Source of the DNA: Azospirillum formosense
GTDB taxonomy: Bacteria; Pseudomonadota; Alphaproteobacteria; Azospirillales; Azospirillaceae
NCBI RefSeq assembly: GCF_040500525.1
Contig: NZ_CP159402.1
Location: 1,859,501-1,923,500 of the forward strand
Length of the DNA stretch: 64,000 nucleotides
Direction: 5' to 3'
Position numbers and translations under genes: made by a program. This document shows positions 49,601-57,503 of this stretch, piece after piece (position 1 is the stretch's first letter; the number at the start of each line of letters is the position of its first letter). The notes beneath the pieces were generated by a model. The model made no database searches. It saw only the letters and a list, made by a program, of their open reading frames with translations, and had not been told where the DNA came from.

Positions 49601-49820
49601 GGACGCTCCCGCCGAGGCCGCGCCCGCTCCGGCCCCGGTTGCGGCTCCGGTCGCCGAGGAGGCGAAGAAGCGTCCGGCGCGCAAGCGCAAGACCGCGGCG
49701 GACGCTCCCGCCGAGGCCGCGCCCGCTCCGGCGGTCAGCGAGACGCCGGCGACCCCGGCCGACGAGCCGGCCGGCGCCGCTCCGGAGGCCAAGCCGCGCC
49801 GGGGTTGGTGGAGCCGCTAA
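46665..49820 (+). CDS. rne: Ribonuclease E
   Basis: This 1051-residue endonuclease starts mRNA decay and processes rRNA and tRNA. The N-terminal half has an S1 domain interrupted by an acidic insert of about 100 residues (about 86-190), the RNase H-like and 5'-sensor regions, catalytic Asp in SIDVNSG (about 415) and IDFIDM (about 458), and the zinc-link CPHCSGTG (about 516). The C-terminal half is disordered: acidic blocks alternate with Arg-rich blocks (RRRRRRRRGRGR, KKRRRGKRGG), then Ala/Pro/Lys repeats and a final RRGWWSR. These segments probably bind RNA and degradosome partners. An S1 insert is usual in alphaproteobacteria. A strong terminator follows. Confidence 0.96.
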   Translation: MAKRMLVDATHPEETRVAVVNGNRLEDLDFEIATRKQLKGNIYLAKVTRVEPSLQAAFVEYGGNRHGFLAFSEIHPDYYRIPIADREALLAEERRLEEQAEARAEAAADGAVMAEPIRPDVVVEENSPMPGSYAEAEGDGFEGDVPAFATDAGSDGGSDEAADSDEAPEGAAPAESPDVIGGDEVEEAHRRRARPLRSYKIQEVIKRRQVMLVQVTKEERGNKGAALTTYLSLPGRYCVLMPNTGRGGGISRKITNPADRKRLKEILSDLDIPEGMAVILRTAGLERSKQEIKRDLEYLLRLWDDIRVQTLKSSAPCLIYEEANLIKRSIRDLYTDDIDEIWVEGSAGFNTARDFMRMMMPSHSKRVMQYQDDTIPLFHRYQVETQIDAIHSPVVQLRSGGYIVINPTEALVSIDVNSGKSTRERNIEETAYKTNLEAADEVARQLRLRDLAGLIVIDFIDMEEPRNNAAVERRLKEAMKNDRARIQLGRISAFGLLELSRQRLRPSLLETNFERCPHCSGTGVIRSVESASLHVLRAIEEEGIRKRSSEITVFVPTRIALYILNQKRGELTKIEDRYRFRVMVQADDTLIAPDLRLERVKARTPEDDVPLVSAERVLAETDRFLAAEAEEAEEEASVAEAVEAAGAAGAEVADRADAAGESEGDRRRRRRRRRGRGRDREDGRAPFGESAEASDEATEGDEIEAEAAADADIDETAVDEEAIERAQIDAPEFVINDVDVGPAHLEDDEDEDTDLAASEAEDGADAFEANGDGNGERKKRRRGKRGGRRRSRQREGLEAGEGLPADGAEGEAEGESFPTAVEAGRAVNPPELPADMEPVEFDWVLTSAVAAEDAPETTADTAAEPAVEEAVPVAEEAPARKPRRGRAKATAAEAAEAVTAEPEAAPAKPKRAAKGAAKGGKAAPKAAAPEETAPPPAKPSRSRKAKTVAAEAAPAPAPVAAPVAEEAKKRPARKRKTAADAPAEAAPAPAPVAAPVAEEAKKRPARKRKTAADAPAEAAPAPAVSETPATPADEPAGAAPEAKPRRGWWSR
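49512..49733 (+). repeat. 99-base tandem repeat in the rne tail
   Basis: Two nearly identical 99-base units (49512-49610, 49611-49709) and a partial third encode 33-residue repeats containing VAEEAKKRPARKRKTAADAP. The copies differ by a few synonymous changes, indicating a recent duplication. Confidence 0.9.
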
Positions 49821-49846
49821 AAGCGCGCTTCATCACCGTAAAGACT

Positions 49847-49874
49847 GGAAAAGGCGCCTCGCGGCGCCTTTTCC
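49847..49874 (+). terminator. Intrinsic terminator of rne
   Basis: A perfect 12-bp stem (GGAAAAGGCGCC with GGCGCCTTTTCC, loop TCGC) followed by CTTTT lies 26 bases after the rne stop. Confidence 0.85.
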
Positions 49875-49904
49875 TTTTCCTGAGAACCGCGAAGGGTCCC
49901 GACC

Positions 49905-50468
49905 ATGAGCAAGGCCTTCACCCGGGAGAACGACTCCGCCGGCGACGACGACGAGGCCGACGATCCCAAACCCTTGCCCAAGGGTGTGAAGAACTACATG
50001 ACGCCCGAAGGCTTCCAGCGCATGCAGGAGGAGCTGCGCTCGCTGCTGCGCGTCGAACGCCCGAAGGTGGTCGAGGTGGTGTCCTGGGCGGCCGGCAACG
50101 GCGACCGCTCGGAAAACGGCGACTACATCTACGGCAAGAAGCGCCTGCGCGAGATCGACCGGCGCATCCGCTTCCTGACCAAGCGTCTGGAATCGGCGGA
50201 GGTGGTCGATCCCACCCTCCAGAAGAACCGCGACCGCGTGTTCTTCGGCGCCACCGTCACCTACGCGCGGGAGGACGGGACGGAGAACACCATCACCATC
50301 GTCGGCGCCGACGAGGTGGACATGGACCGCGCCCATGTGAGCTGGATTTCGCCCATCGCCCGCGCCCTGCTGAAGGCGCAGGAGGGCGACGTGGTGGATC
50401 TGCGCACCCCCGCCGGGCTGGAGCAGATCGAGGTCATCGCCATCCGCTATCCGGGCGACGGGGAGTAA
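49905..50468 (+). CDS. greB: Transcription elongation factor GreB-like
   Basis: The 187-residue product has the Gre layout: an N-terminal coiled coil whose acidic tip (NGDRSENGDYIYGKKRL) enters the polymerase channel to stimulate RNA cleavage, and a C-terminal FKBP-like domain (ALLKAQEGDVVDLRTPAG). The YIYGKKRLREID sequence favours GreB over GreA. About 30 extra acidic residues precede the usual start. It rescues backtracked RNA polymerase. It lies just after the rne terminator. Confidence 0.92.
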   Translation: MSKAFTRENDSAGDDDEADDPKPLPKGVKNYMTPEGFQRMQEELRSLLRVERPKVVEVVSWAAGNGDRSENGDYIYGKKRLREIDRRIRFLTKRLESAEVVDPTLQKNRDRVFFGATVTYAREDGTENTITIVGADEVDMDRAHVSWISPIARALLKAQEGDVVDLRTPAGLEQIEVIAIRYPGDGE

Positions 50469-50496
50469 AAAAGCTGGGGCTAGAGAAGCCCCAGCT
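50467..50496 (-). terminator. Terminator overlapping the stop codon of the HAD gene
   Basis: On the minus strand the 9-bp stem AGCTGGGGC/GCCCCAGCT (loop of seven) is followed by a T-run. The stem begins inside the last codons of the HAD gene, whose stop lies at the loop edge, and also abuts the greB stop. Confidence 0.85.
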
Positions 50497-51091
50497 CCTC
50501 CAGTTCGGCGCGCAGTCCGGCGGCGCCGGAGAAACGGTGCGCCGTCATGCCGATGGTGCGGGCAGCCTCGACGTTGGCGGGGCTGTCGTCGATGAAGACG
50601 CAGTCCGCGGCCCGCAGGCCGTAGCGATCCAGCAGGAGCTGGAAGATCGCCGGGTCCGGCTTCACCAGCCGCTCGTCGCCGGACACGACGATCCCGTCGA
50701 AGACGTTCAGGAAATCGAAGCGCCTGCGGGTCAGCGCCAGCTTCTCCGACGAGAAGTTGGTGATGGAGTAGAGCGGCGTCCCGCGCTGCTTCAGCTCCAT
50801 CAGGATCTCCGGAGTCCCGGCCATCGGGCCGGGCACCATCTCCTCCCACCGCTCGTGATAGGCGCGGATCAGCTCGCGGCAGTCGGGAAACTCGGCGGTC
50901 AGGAGGGCGACCGCCTCGTCCCACGGGCGGCCGCGATCCTGTTCCAGGTTCCAGGCGGGGGTGCAGACATTGTCGAGGAAGTCCTCCATCAGGTCCTCGT
51001 ACCCGTCGAACAGCTCGCGGTAGAGATGCCGCGGGTCCCATTCGATGAGCACCTGACCGATGTCGAAGACGACGGTGGTCGGCTTGGTCAT
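50480..51091 (-). CDS. HAD-superfamily hydrolase (subfamily IA, YihX-like)
   Basis: The 203-residue product shows HAD motifs: nucleophile Asp in VVFDIGQVLIEWDP, Thr/Ser motif II in YSITNFSSE, Lys in RLVKPDPAIF and the acidic motif IV in FIDDSPANVEAA. It is probably a small-molecule phosphatase. The start at 51091 is 20 bases after the dsbA-like gene, so the two are co-transcribed. The open frame extends further 5' but that part is antisense-like and not protein-like. Confidence 0.9.
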   Translation of the reverse strand: MTKPTTVVFDIGQVLIEWDPRHLYRELFDGYEDLMEDFLDNVCTPAWNLEQDRGRPWDEAVALLTAEFPDCRELIRAYHERWEEMVPGPMAGTPEILMELKQRGTPLYSITNFSSEKLALTRRRFDFLNVFDGIVVSGDERLVKPDPAIFQLLLDRYGLRAADCVFIDDSPANVEAARTIGMTAHRFSGAAGLRAELEELGLL

Positions 51092-51111
51092 CGTCAATTC
51101 CCGTCCCGGCC

Positions 51112-51867
51112 TCAGCCCTTGCGGGCCGCGGCGACAAGGTCCTTCATCTGGTCCAGCTTGATGGCGCCGGGGACCAGCTCGTCGCCGATGATGAAGGCCG
51201 GGGTGCCGCGTATGCCCAGCTCCTCGGCCAGCGCCTGGTTGGCAGCGATGACCTTCAGCACCTCGGGGCTGTTCATGTCCTTCTTCAGCCTGTCGGTGTC
51301 CAGCCCGACCGACTTGGCCAGCCGCTGGATCACGTCGTCGTCGAGCTGGCCGCGGTGGGCCATCAGCGCGTTGTGGAATTCCAGATACTTGCCCTGCCCG
51401 CGCGACGCCAGGGCCGCCTTGGCCGCGGTCAGCGAGGCCGGGCTGAGGATCGGGAACTCCTTGAAGACGAAGCGCAGCTTGCCGTCGTCCTTGATCAGGC
51501 GCTCGGTGTCGGCCTGCACGGCCTTGCAATAGCCGCACTGGTAGTCGAAGAACTCGACCACCGTCACGTCGCCCTTGGGGTTGCCGGCGACCGGATCGGC
51601 GGGGTTCTGGAACAGCGCCGCCTTGTTCTCGGCCAGCGCCGTCTTGGCCTTCTGCTCCTCGGCCATCTTCTGGCGCTTCTGGAGCGAATCCACGGCCTCC
51701 AGGATGATCTCGGGGTTCTTCAGGATGTAATCGCGCACGACCTCCTCGACGGCCTTGCGCTGCGCGTCGTCCATCGGGCTCTGGGCCTGGAGGGCGGGGG
51801 CCAGCAGACCCGTCGGAAGGGCCAGCGCGGCGGCGAGCGCCAGGGCGGCGGGGCGGAAGCGGGTCAT
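51112..51867 (-). CDS. DsbA family thiol-disulfide oxidoreductase
   Basis: The 251-residue product has a signal peptide (ending ALQAQ), an alpha-helical N-terminal extension and a DsbA-like thioredoxin fold with the CGYC active site (FFDYQCGYCKAV) and cis-Pro in GIRGTPAFIIGD. It resembles the ScsC/Com1/BdbD branch, which forms or isomerises disulfides in exported proteins. GAGAGAG precedes the start. It sits between the M48 protease gene and the HAD gene on the same strand. Confidence 0.93.
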   Translation of the reverse strand: MTRFRPAALALAAALALPTGLLAPALQAQSPMDDAQRKAVEEVVRDYILKNPEIILEAVDSLQKRQKMAEEQKAKTALAENKAALFQNPADPVAGNPKGDVTVVEFFDYQCGYCKAVQADTERLIKDDGKLRFVFKEFPILSPASLTAAKAALASRGQGKYLEFHNALMAHRGQLDDDVIQRLAKSVGLDTDRLKKDMNSPEVLKVIAANQALAEELGIRGTPAFIIGDELVPGAIKLDQMKDLVAAARKG

Positions 51868-51974
51868 GTCGAACTCTCTCGTGGGGAGCCAATACGGCGC
51901 GAATCGGGGCGATACTGTGGACCGGGACGGCGGGGTCAGGCAAGACGGCTGTGCGCCGCCCAAAGGGAGGAGCC

Positions 51975-53327
51975 TCACTTGCCGCCCGCCTGGCCGCGGA
52001 TGTCCTGGGCGCGCAGCCAGCCGGGGGAGCCGGCGGGCAGCAGCTTCTCCGCCCGCTCCGCCTGGAAGCGGGCCATCGGCTTGTCGCCGCGGGCGAAGGC
52101 CTCCTCGGCGGTGGCGTAGGCGACCATGCCGGCGTTGCCCTTCATGCTCCAGGCCTGGGCCATCAGCCGCCACAGGAAGGCGGACTGCGCCTGCGTCTTG
52201 GAGGCCACCTGAAGGTTGCGCAGCGCCTCGTCGGCCAGCCGGCTGTCGTTCTGCTCCATCAGCGAATGGGCCAGCGAGACGCGGATGCTGCCGGCGTCCG
52301 GCTCCAGCTCGATCGCCTTGCGGTAGGGGGCGGCGGCGTCCACCGCCCGCCCGTTCTGAAGCATCAGGTCGCCCTTCATCTCGTAGAGGAAGGCGTTCTT
52401 CGGCTCCTGGGCGATCAGACCGTCGACCAACGGCAGGGCCTGCCGGACCTCGCCGCGCCGGAAATAGGCGTAGGCCCGGCCGTAGCGCGCGACGAAGGAC
52501 GGATCGTCCGCCTTGTAGCGGCGCAGCGCCCCGTTGGGGTCCAGATAGGCGTAGAGCTTGGCCTGGATGCGGTGGAACTCCTCGTTCCACTGCGCCGGAA
52601 CCGGCTTCTTGCCGGCGCGCGACCGCTCCACGAAATTGCGCACCGTCTCGATGCGCTCGCGGGTCAGCGGGTGGGTGCGGCGGTAGCCGGCGTCGCGGTC
52701 CACCAGCAGCGGATCGTCGGCGGCGCCCAGCTTCTCCAGGAAGGTGACCAGACCCTCCGCCGAGATGCCGGACTGCTCCATGTAGGACAGGCCGGCCTGG
52801 TCGGCCGAGGATTCCTGGCTGCGCGAGAAGGACAGGAAGTTACGCTCCGCCAGATGCTGACCCAGCATGACGCCCGCCGCACCGGCCCCGGCGTTGCCCG
52901 CGGCGATGCCGCCGACGATGCCGATGCCCATGCCGATCAGCGAGGAGAGGAAGGCGTTCTCCATCGCCTCCGACCCGCGGACCAGATGGCCGCCGGCGAT
53001 GTGGCCGGTTTCGTGGGCGATCACGCCGATGAGCTGCCCGGCGTCCTCCAGCCCCAGCAGCAGGCCGGTGTGCAGGAAGATGTTCTGCCCGCCGGCGACG
53101 AAGGCGTTCATGGTGTTGTCGTTGACCAGGACGATGTTCACCGCGTCCGGATCGATGCCGGCGGCCTGGAAGATTGGCCGCGCCATGTCGCGGATGATAT
53201 GTTCCGTCTCGGCGTCGCTCAGGAATTGCATCTCCTGGCGCCGCTGCGCGCCCGCGGGCGGCGACCACGACAGAACCATCACGGCAACCATGGCGATGAC
53301 CGAAACCAGCCTGCTGGGCTTGCGCAC
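51975..53327 (-). CDS. M48 family metalloprotease with TPR domain (BepA/YfgC-like)
   Basis: The 450-residue product has a signal peptide (to about GAQ), an M48 zinc protease domain with His105-Glu-x-x-His109 (IAHETGH) and the third ligand in SQESSADQAG, and a C-terminal TPR array of about 180 residues. BepA-type enzymes assist assembly or removal of outer-membrane beta-barrel proteins. Start is GTG at 53327, set by GGAGGAAG seven bases before it; upstream ATG codons in the frame lack sites and overlap the divergent gene. It is the first gene of the protease, DsbA-like and HAD cluster, an envelope quality-control grouping. Confidence 0.92.
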   Translation of the reverse strand: MRKPSRLVSVIAMVAVMVLSWSPPAGAQRRQEMQFLSDAETEHIIRDMARPIFQAAGIDPDAVNIVLVNDNTMNAFVAGGQNIFLHTGLLLGLEDAGQLIGVIAHETGHIAGGHLVRGSEAMENAFLSSLIGMGIGIVGGIAAGNAGAGAAGVMLGQHLAERNFLSFSRSQESSADQAGLSYMEQSGISAEGLVTFLEKLGAADDPLLVDRDAGYRRTHPLTRERIETVRNFVERSRAGKKPVPAQWNEEFHRIQAKLYAYLDPNGALRRYKADDPSFVARYGRAYAYFRRGEVRQALPLVDGLIAQEPKNAFLYEMKGDLMLQNGRAVDAAAPYRKAIELEPDAGSIRVSLAHSLMEQNDSRLADEALRNLQVASKTQAQSAFLWRLMAQAWSMKGNAGMVAYATAEEAFARGDKPMARFQAERAEKLLPAGSPGWLRAQDIRGQAGGK

Positions 53328-53370
53328 CGTTTCTTCCTCCGCACACCGGGGCACCGGGCAGCCGGTCAAG

Positions 53371-54717
53371 ATGCCGGTCCGGGCGCCCCATTCCACCCGC
53401 CGAATCTGGCAAGGGTTGGGCGCGATTGCCATAGCCGCATCGCTGGTGGGCGGCTGCGTCAACACGAAATACCGCACCGGGGCCCCCGCCCAGAACTACA
53501 TCGCGGCGGACGAGCCGCGCGCGGCGGAGATCGGGCGCGACATCATCGCCCAGGGCGGCAAGGCCGGCGACGCCGCCGCCGCCATGGCGATGGCGATGAC
53601 GGTCACCCTGCCGTCGCGCGTCGGGATGACCGGCGGCGGGGTCTGCGTGGTGTTCGACGCCGCGAAGAAGGAAACCCGCACGCTCGACTTCCTGCCCCGC
53701 CCGGCAAACTCCACCGCCGGCGCCGGCGGGGCCGCCCTGCCCGGCTTCCTGCGCGGCGTCTACGCGCTCCAGGCCTCCACCGGGGCGATGCGCTGGGAGC
53801 AGGCGGTGGTCCCGGCCGAACAGCTCGCCCGCTCCACCCCGGTCAGCCGGGCGCTGGCCCGCGACCTCGCCGACTCCGCGTCCCGCCTGTCCGCGGATCC
53901 GGAGGCGCGCCGCGTCTTCCTGCCCACCGGCGCGCCGCTGGCCGAAGGCGCGCCGCTGAGCCAGCCGGAGCTGGCTGCCAGCCTGTCGCAGGTGCGGCGC
54001 AGCGGCATCGCCGCCATGTATGGCGGGCCGCTGGGTGGCGCGGTGGCACAGGCCGCCGCCATCGACCCCGCCGCGGTCCGCGGGTTCCAGCCGCGCTGGA
54101 CCGGCACCGCGGCGATTCCGCTTGGCATCGTCTCCATGCATTTCGCCCAGCTTCCCGAGACCGGCAACGGCGCGGCCCTGACCGCCGCCTGGAACGACGC
54201 CGCCGACCTGCCGTCCGACCAGCGCGCCGCCCGCGTGGCCCAGGCGCTGGGCGCCACGGGCAGCGGCGCTTCCGCTCCCGGCGCCGGCCTCGTCGTGATC
54301 GACCATGAGGAGAACGGGGTCGCCTGCTCCTTCACCATGGGCGCGCCCTTCGGCAGCGGCCGCATGGTGCCGGGCACCGGCCTGCTGGCCGCCCGCGCGG
54401 TGGACGGCGCCGGCTTCGGCGCGCCCGCCCTGCTGACCAACGCCATCGTCGGGCGCACCCAGTTCGCCGGGGCGGCCAGCGCCGCCGGCAACGACGGCCC
54501 CGCCGCCGCGCCCGCCGCCCTGCTGACCGCCGCCCTGCCCGCCGCGCTCGACAAAGAGCCGGGAGCCGCCATCCGCGTCAGCCGCGCCGCGAACGGCCCG
54601 GGCCGCGCCACCTTCGTCACCTGCCAGACCTCCATGGAGAGCGGCTGGAAGGAATGCCAGATCGCCGCCGACCCGCGCGCCCACGCCCTGGGCATGCTGG
54701 TCGAAACCGAGCGTTGA
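53371..54717 (+). CDS. Gamma-glutamyltransferase-like lipoprotein lacking the nucleophile
   Basis: The 448-residue product has a lipoprotein signal (ASLVGGC) and a gamma-glutamyltranspeptidase-like fold: IIAQGGKAGDAAAAMAMAMT and GMTGGGVCVVFD in the large half, VVIDHEENGVACSFTMGAPF and GSGRMVPGTGLLA in the small half. In active enzymes the small subunit starts with Thr-Thr-His before the VVD block; here the same place reads Gly-Ala-Gly, so self-cleavage and catalysis are unlikely. It is also shorter than usual (about 550-580). Start at 53371 is uncertain, with no strong ribosome site. It is divergent from the M48 gene with 43 bases between starts and is followed 19 bases later by an aminotransferase. 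Confidence 0.8.
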   Translation: MPVRAPHSTRRIWQGLGAIAIAASLVGGCVNTKYRTGAPAQNYIAADEPRAAEIGRDIIAQGGKAGDAAAAMAMAMTVTLPSRVGMTGGGVCVVFDAAKKETRTLDFLPRPANSTAGAGGAALPGFLRGVYALQASTGAMRWEQAVVPAEQLARSTPVSRALARDLADSASRLSADPEARRVFLPTGAPLAEGAPLSQPELAASLSQVRRSGIAAMYGGPLGGAVAQAAAIDPAAVRGFQPRWTGTAAIPLGIVSMHFAQLPETGNGAALTAAWNDAADLPSDQRAARVAQALGATGSGASAPGAGLVVIDHEENGVACSFTMGAPFGSGRMVPGTGLLAARAVDGAGFGAPALLTNAIVGRTQFAGAASAAGNDGPAAAPAALLTAALPAALDKEPGAAIRVSRAANGPGRATFVTCQTSMESGWKECQIAADPRAHALGMLVETER

Positions 54718-54736
54718 TGTTCAAAAGTCTGGAATC

Positions 54737-55891
54737 ATGAGCAAAGCACCCAAAGTCTCCAAACGGGGCGCCATCCCGCCCTTCTTCGTCATGGAAGTGA
54801 TGCGCGCCGCCGCCGAGCGCGAAGCCGCCGGCCTGGAAGTCCTGCACATGGAGGTTGGGCAGCCCTCGACCGGCGCGCCGAAGGGCGTGCTGGAGGCCGC
54901 CCACCGCATGCTCGACGCCGACGTGCTGGGCTACACCGGGGCGCTGGGCATCCCGGCGCTGCGCGCGGCCATCGCCGGCTGGTACCGCGACCGCTACGGG
55001 ATCGACGTGCCGGAGCGGCGCGTGGTGGTCACCACCGGCTCCTCGGGCGCCTTCCAGCTCGGCTTCCTGGCGGCCTTCGATCCGGGCGACCGGGTGGCCA
55101 TGGCCTCGCCCAGCTACCCGGCCTACCGCCACACGCTGACCGCCATCGGGGTCGAGCCGGTGGAGCTGCCGACCGGGCCGGAGCACCGCTTCCAGCCGAC
55201 CATCGAGCTTCTGGAACAGCTTGACCCGCCCATCCAGGGGTTGATCGTCGCCAGCCCGGCCAACCCGACCGGCACGATGCTGAGCCGCGAGGAGCTGACC
55301 GCGCTCGCCGCCTGGTGCGACGCCAAGGGCGTGCGCCTTGTCTCCGACGAGATCTACCACGGCCTGACCTACGGGCCGGAGGCCGTCACCGCCGCCGAGG
55401 TCAGCGAGAGCGCGCTGGTGGTGAACAGCTTCTCCAAGTACTTCTCGATGACCGGCTGGCGACTCGGCTGGATGATCGTTCCGGACGACCTGATCCGCTC
55501 GGTCGAATGCCTCGCTCAGAACCTGTTCATCTCGGCCCCCAGCCTGTCGCAGGCCGCCGCGGTCGCCGCCTTCAGCTGCACCGAGGAGCTGGACGGCCAT
55601 GTCGCCCGCTACGCCCACAACCGCGAGCTTCTGCTGAGGGAGCTGCCGAAGGCCGGGTTCGACAAGCTGGCTCCGGCGGACGGCGCCTTCTACATCTACG
55701 CCGACGTGACGGAGATGACCGACGACAGCGAAGCCTTCTGCAAGCGCATCCTGGCCGAGACGGGCATCGCCTGCACCCCCGGCGTCGACTTCGATCCGGC
55801 CCGCGGCCACCGCTTCGTGCGCTTCAGCTTCGCGGGCTCGGAGGCGACCATCGCCGAGGCGGCGCGGCGGCTGATCGCCTGGAAGAGGTAG
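54737..55891 (+). CDS. Class I/II pyridoxal-phosphate aminotransferase
   Basis: The 384-residue product follows the fold type I plan: HMEVGQPSTGAP near the N-terminus, GSSGAFQLGF for phosphate binding, NPTG (SPANPTGTML), DEIYHGL, the PLP-binding Lys in NSFSKYFSMTGWRLGW and the substrate-carboxylate Arg in RFVRFSFAG. It is an aspartate/aromatic-type aminotransferase; the exact amino donor cannot be read from sequence. It lies 19 bases after the gamma-glutamyltransferase-like gene on the same strand. Confidence 0.93.
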   Translation: MSKAPKVSKRGAIPPFFVMEVMRAAAEREAAGLEVLHMEVGQPSTGAPKGVLEAAHRMLDADVLGYTGALGIPALRAAIAGWYRDRYGIDVPERRVVVTTGSSGAFQLGFLAAFDPGDRVAMASPSYPAYRHTLTAIGVEPVELPTGPEHRFQPTIELLEQLDPPIQGLIVASPANPTGTMLSREELTALAAWCDAKGVRLVSDEIYHGLTYGPEAVTAAEVSESALVVNSFSKYFSMTGWRLGWMIVPDDLIRSVECLAQNLFISAPSLSQAAAVAAFSCTEELDGHVARYAHNRELLLRELPKAGFDKLAPADGAFYIYADVTEMTDDSEAFCKRILAETGIACTPGVDFDPARGHRFVRFSFAGSEATIAEAARRLIAWKR

Positions 55892-55920
55892 GATAGCCCT
55901 TCGGCTCTCGCGCCGACCGC

Positions 55921-56016
55921 CACCCCGACCCTCCCCCGCTGCGCAAGGGAGGGCGCCTTCTGCGATGCGGCGTCCGTCCCCTCCCCTGCGAAAGCGGGGG
56001 AGGGTTAGGTGGGGGG
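55921..56016. repeat. Palindromic repeat element, type 2, between convergent genes
   Basis: This shorter copy has the CCCTCCCCCGCTGCGC...GGGAGGG and CCCCTCCCCTGCGAAAGCGGGG hairpins. It fills the gap between the aminotransferase gene and gshA, which face each other. Confidence 0.8.
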
Positions 56017-56057
56017 CTCTACGCGACCACTTTGTTAAGCAGCCACCAGGGCGGAAC

Positions 56058-57422
56058 TCAGTAGGCGTATTCCTTGAACACCGGATCGACGCTGCCGCCC
56101 CAGGCACCGTTGAACTTCGCCAGAAGCTCGTCGGCGGGCGTCTGGCCGGACTCGGCGATGTCGAGGAGGGTGTTCAGGAAATGCGCCTCGTCGTCGCCCC
56201 AGTTGTCGTTGCGGGCGCGGCGGGCCAGACCGCCGCGGGCGATCTCCAGCACCTCAAGCGCGACCTCCCGCACCGTGCGGCCGCGGAAGGAGGTGCGCAG
56301 TGCGTGGCGCGGCACCTCGGCGCGCAGGTGGGCGCGTTCCTCCGTCGTCCAGCCCTTCACGAGGTCCCAGGCGGCGTCGAGCGCCTGGGTGTCGTAGAGC
56401 AGCCCGACCCACAGGGCCGGCAGGGCGCACAGGCGGCGCCACGGGCCGCCGTCGGCGCCGCGCATCTCCAGATACTTCTTCAGACGCACCTCGGGGAAGG
56501 AGGTGGTCATGTGGTCGGCCCAGTCGGTGATCAGCGGGACCTCGCCCGGCAACGCCGGCAGGCGGCCCTGCATGAAGTCGCGGAAGGACTGGCCGGAAGC
56601 GTCGATGTAGGTGCCGTCGCGGTAGACGAAGTACATCGGCACGTCGAGCAGATAGTCCACGTACCGCTCGAACCCGAAGCCGTCCTCGAACACGAAGGGC
56701 AGGTCGCCGGTGCGGTCGGGATCGGTGTCGGTCCAGATGTGGCTGCGGAAGCTCTGGAAGCCGTTCGGCTTGCCCTCGGTGAAGGGCGAGTTGGCGAACA
56801 GCGCCGTGGCGATGGGCTGAAGCGCCAGGCTGACCCGGAACTTCTTCACCATGTCGGCTTCCGACGCGAAGTCCAGGTTCACCTGCACGGTGCAGGTGCG
56901 CGTCATCATGTCGACGCCGAGGTTGCCGCGCTTGGGCATGTAGTCGCCCATGATCTTGTAGCGGCCCTTGGGCATCCAGGGGATCTCGTCGCGCCGCCAT
57001 TTCGGCTGGAAGCCCAGGCCCATCATGGCGATGCCCAGCTCGCCCCCGATCTCCTTCACCTGATCGAGGTGGCGGTGCACCTCGGCGCAGGTCTGGTGCA
57101 GGGTCTCCAGCGGGGCGCCGGACAGCTCCACCTGCCCGCCCGGCTCCAGCGTGATGTTCGCCATGCCCTGGGTCAGGGCGATCAGGTTGCCCTTCTCCTC
57201 CACCGGCTCCCAGCCGAAGCGCTGCAGGCGGGTCAGCAGTTCGCCGATCCCGTCCGGCCCCTCGTAGGGCAGCGGCCGGTGGTCGGAGACGCGGTAGGCG
57301 AATTTCTCGTGTTCGGTCCCGATGCGCCACTGGTCGGCCGGCTTGTTGCCGGATTCCAGATAGGCCGCCAGTTGGCGGCGGTCGGTGATCGGTTCACCAC
57401 GCGTCTGCGGAGGTGCGGACAT
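56058..57422 (-). CDS. gshA: Glutamate-cysteine ligase (plant/alphaproteobacterial type)
   Basis: This 454-residue enzyme makes gamma-glutamylcysteine, the first step of glutathione synthesis, in the cytoplasm. Diagnostic blocks include [36 protein letters not shown] and [20 protein letters not shown], matching the GCS2 class shared by alphaproteobacteria and plants rather than the Escherichia coli class. The start at 57422 follows GGGAG. In plants this class is redox-controlled by disulfides; that is not assumed here. It is co-directional with rsmE, 81 bases downstream of it. Confidence 0.95.
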   Translation of the reverse strand: MSAPPQTRGEPITDRRQLAAYLESGNKPADQWRIGTEHEKFAYRVSDHRPLPYEGPDGIGELLTRLQRFGWEPVEEKGNLIALTQGMANITLEPGGQVELSGAPLETLHQTCAEVHRHLDQVKEIGGELGIAMMGLGFQPKWRRDEIPWMPKGRYKIMGDYMPKRGNLGVDMMTRTCTVQVNLDFASEADMVKKFRVSLALQPIATALFANSPFTEGKPNGFQSFRSHIWTDTDPDRTGDLPFVFEDGFGFERYVDYLLDVPMYFVYRDGTYIDASGQSFRDFMQGRLPALPGEVPLITDWADHMTTSFPEVRLKKYLEMRGADGGPWRRLCALPALWVGLLYDTQALDAAWDLVKGWTTEERAHLRAEVPRHALRTSFRGRTVREVALEVLEIARGGLARRARNDNWGDDEAHFLNTLLDIAESGQTPADELLAKFNGAWGGSVDPVFKEYAY

Positions 57423-57503
57423 GGAAGCTCCCGCTTTCAAAAAGTCTAAACTGGCCAACGAGTCAAACGGCCCGCCTCGGAACAGCGGCGCGTCGAGCGG
57501 CCC

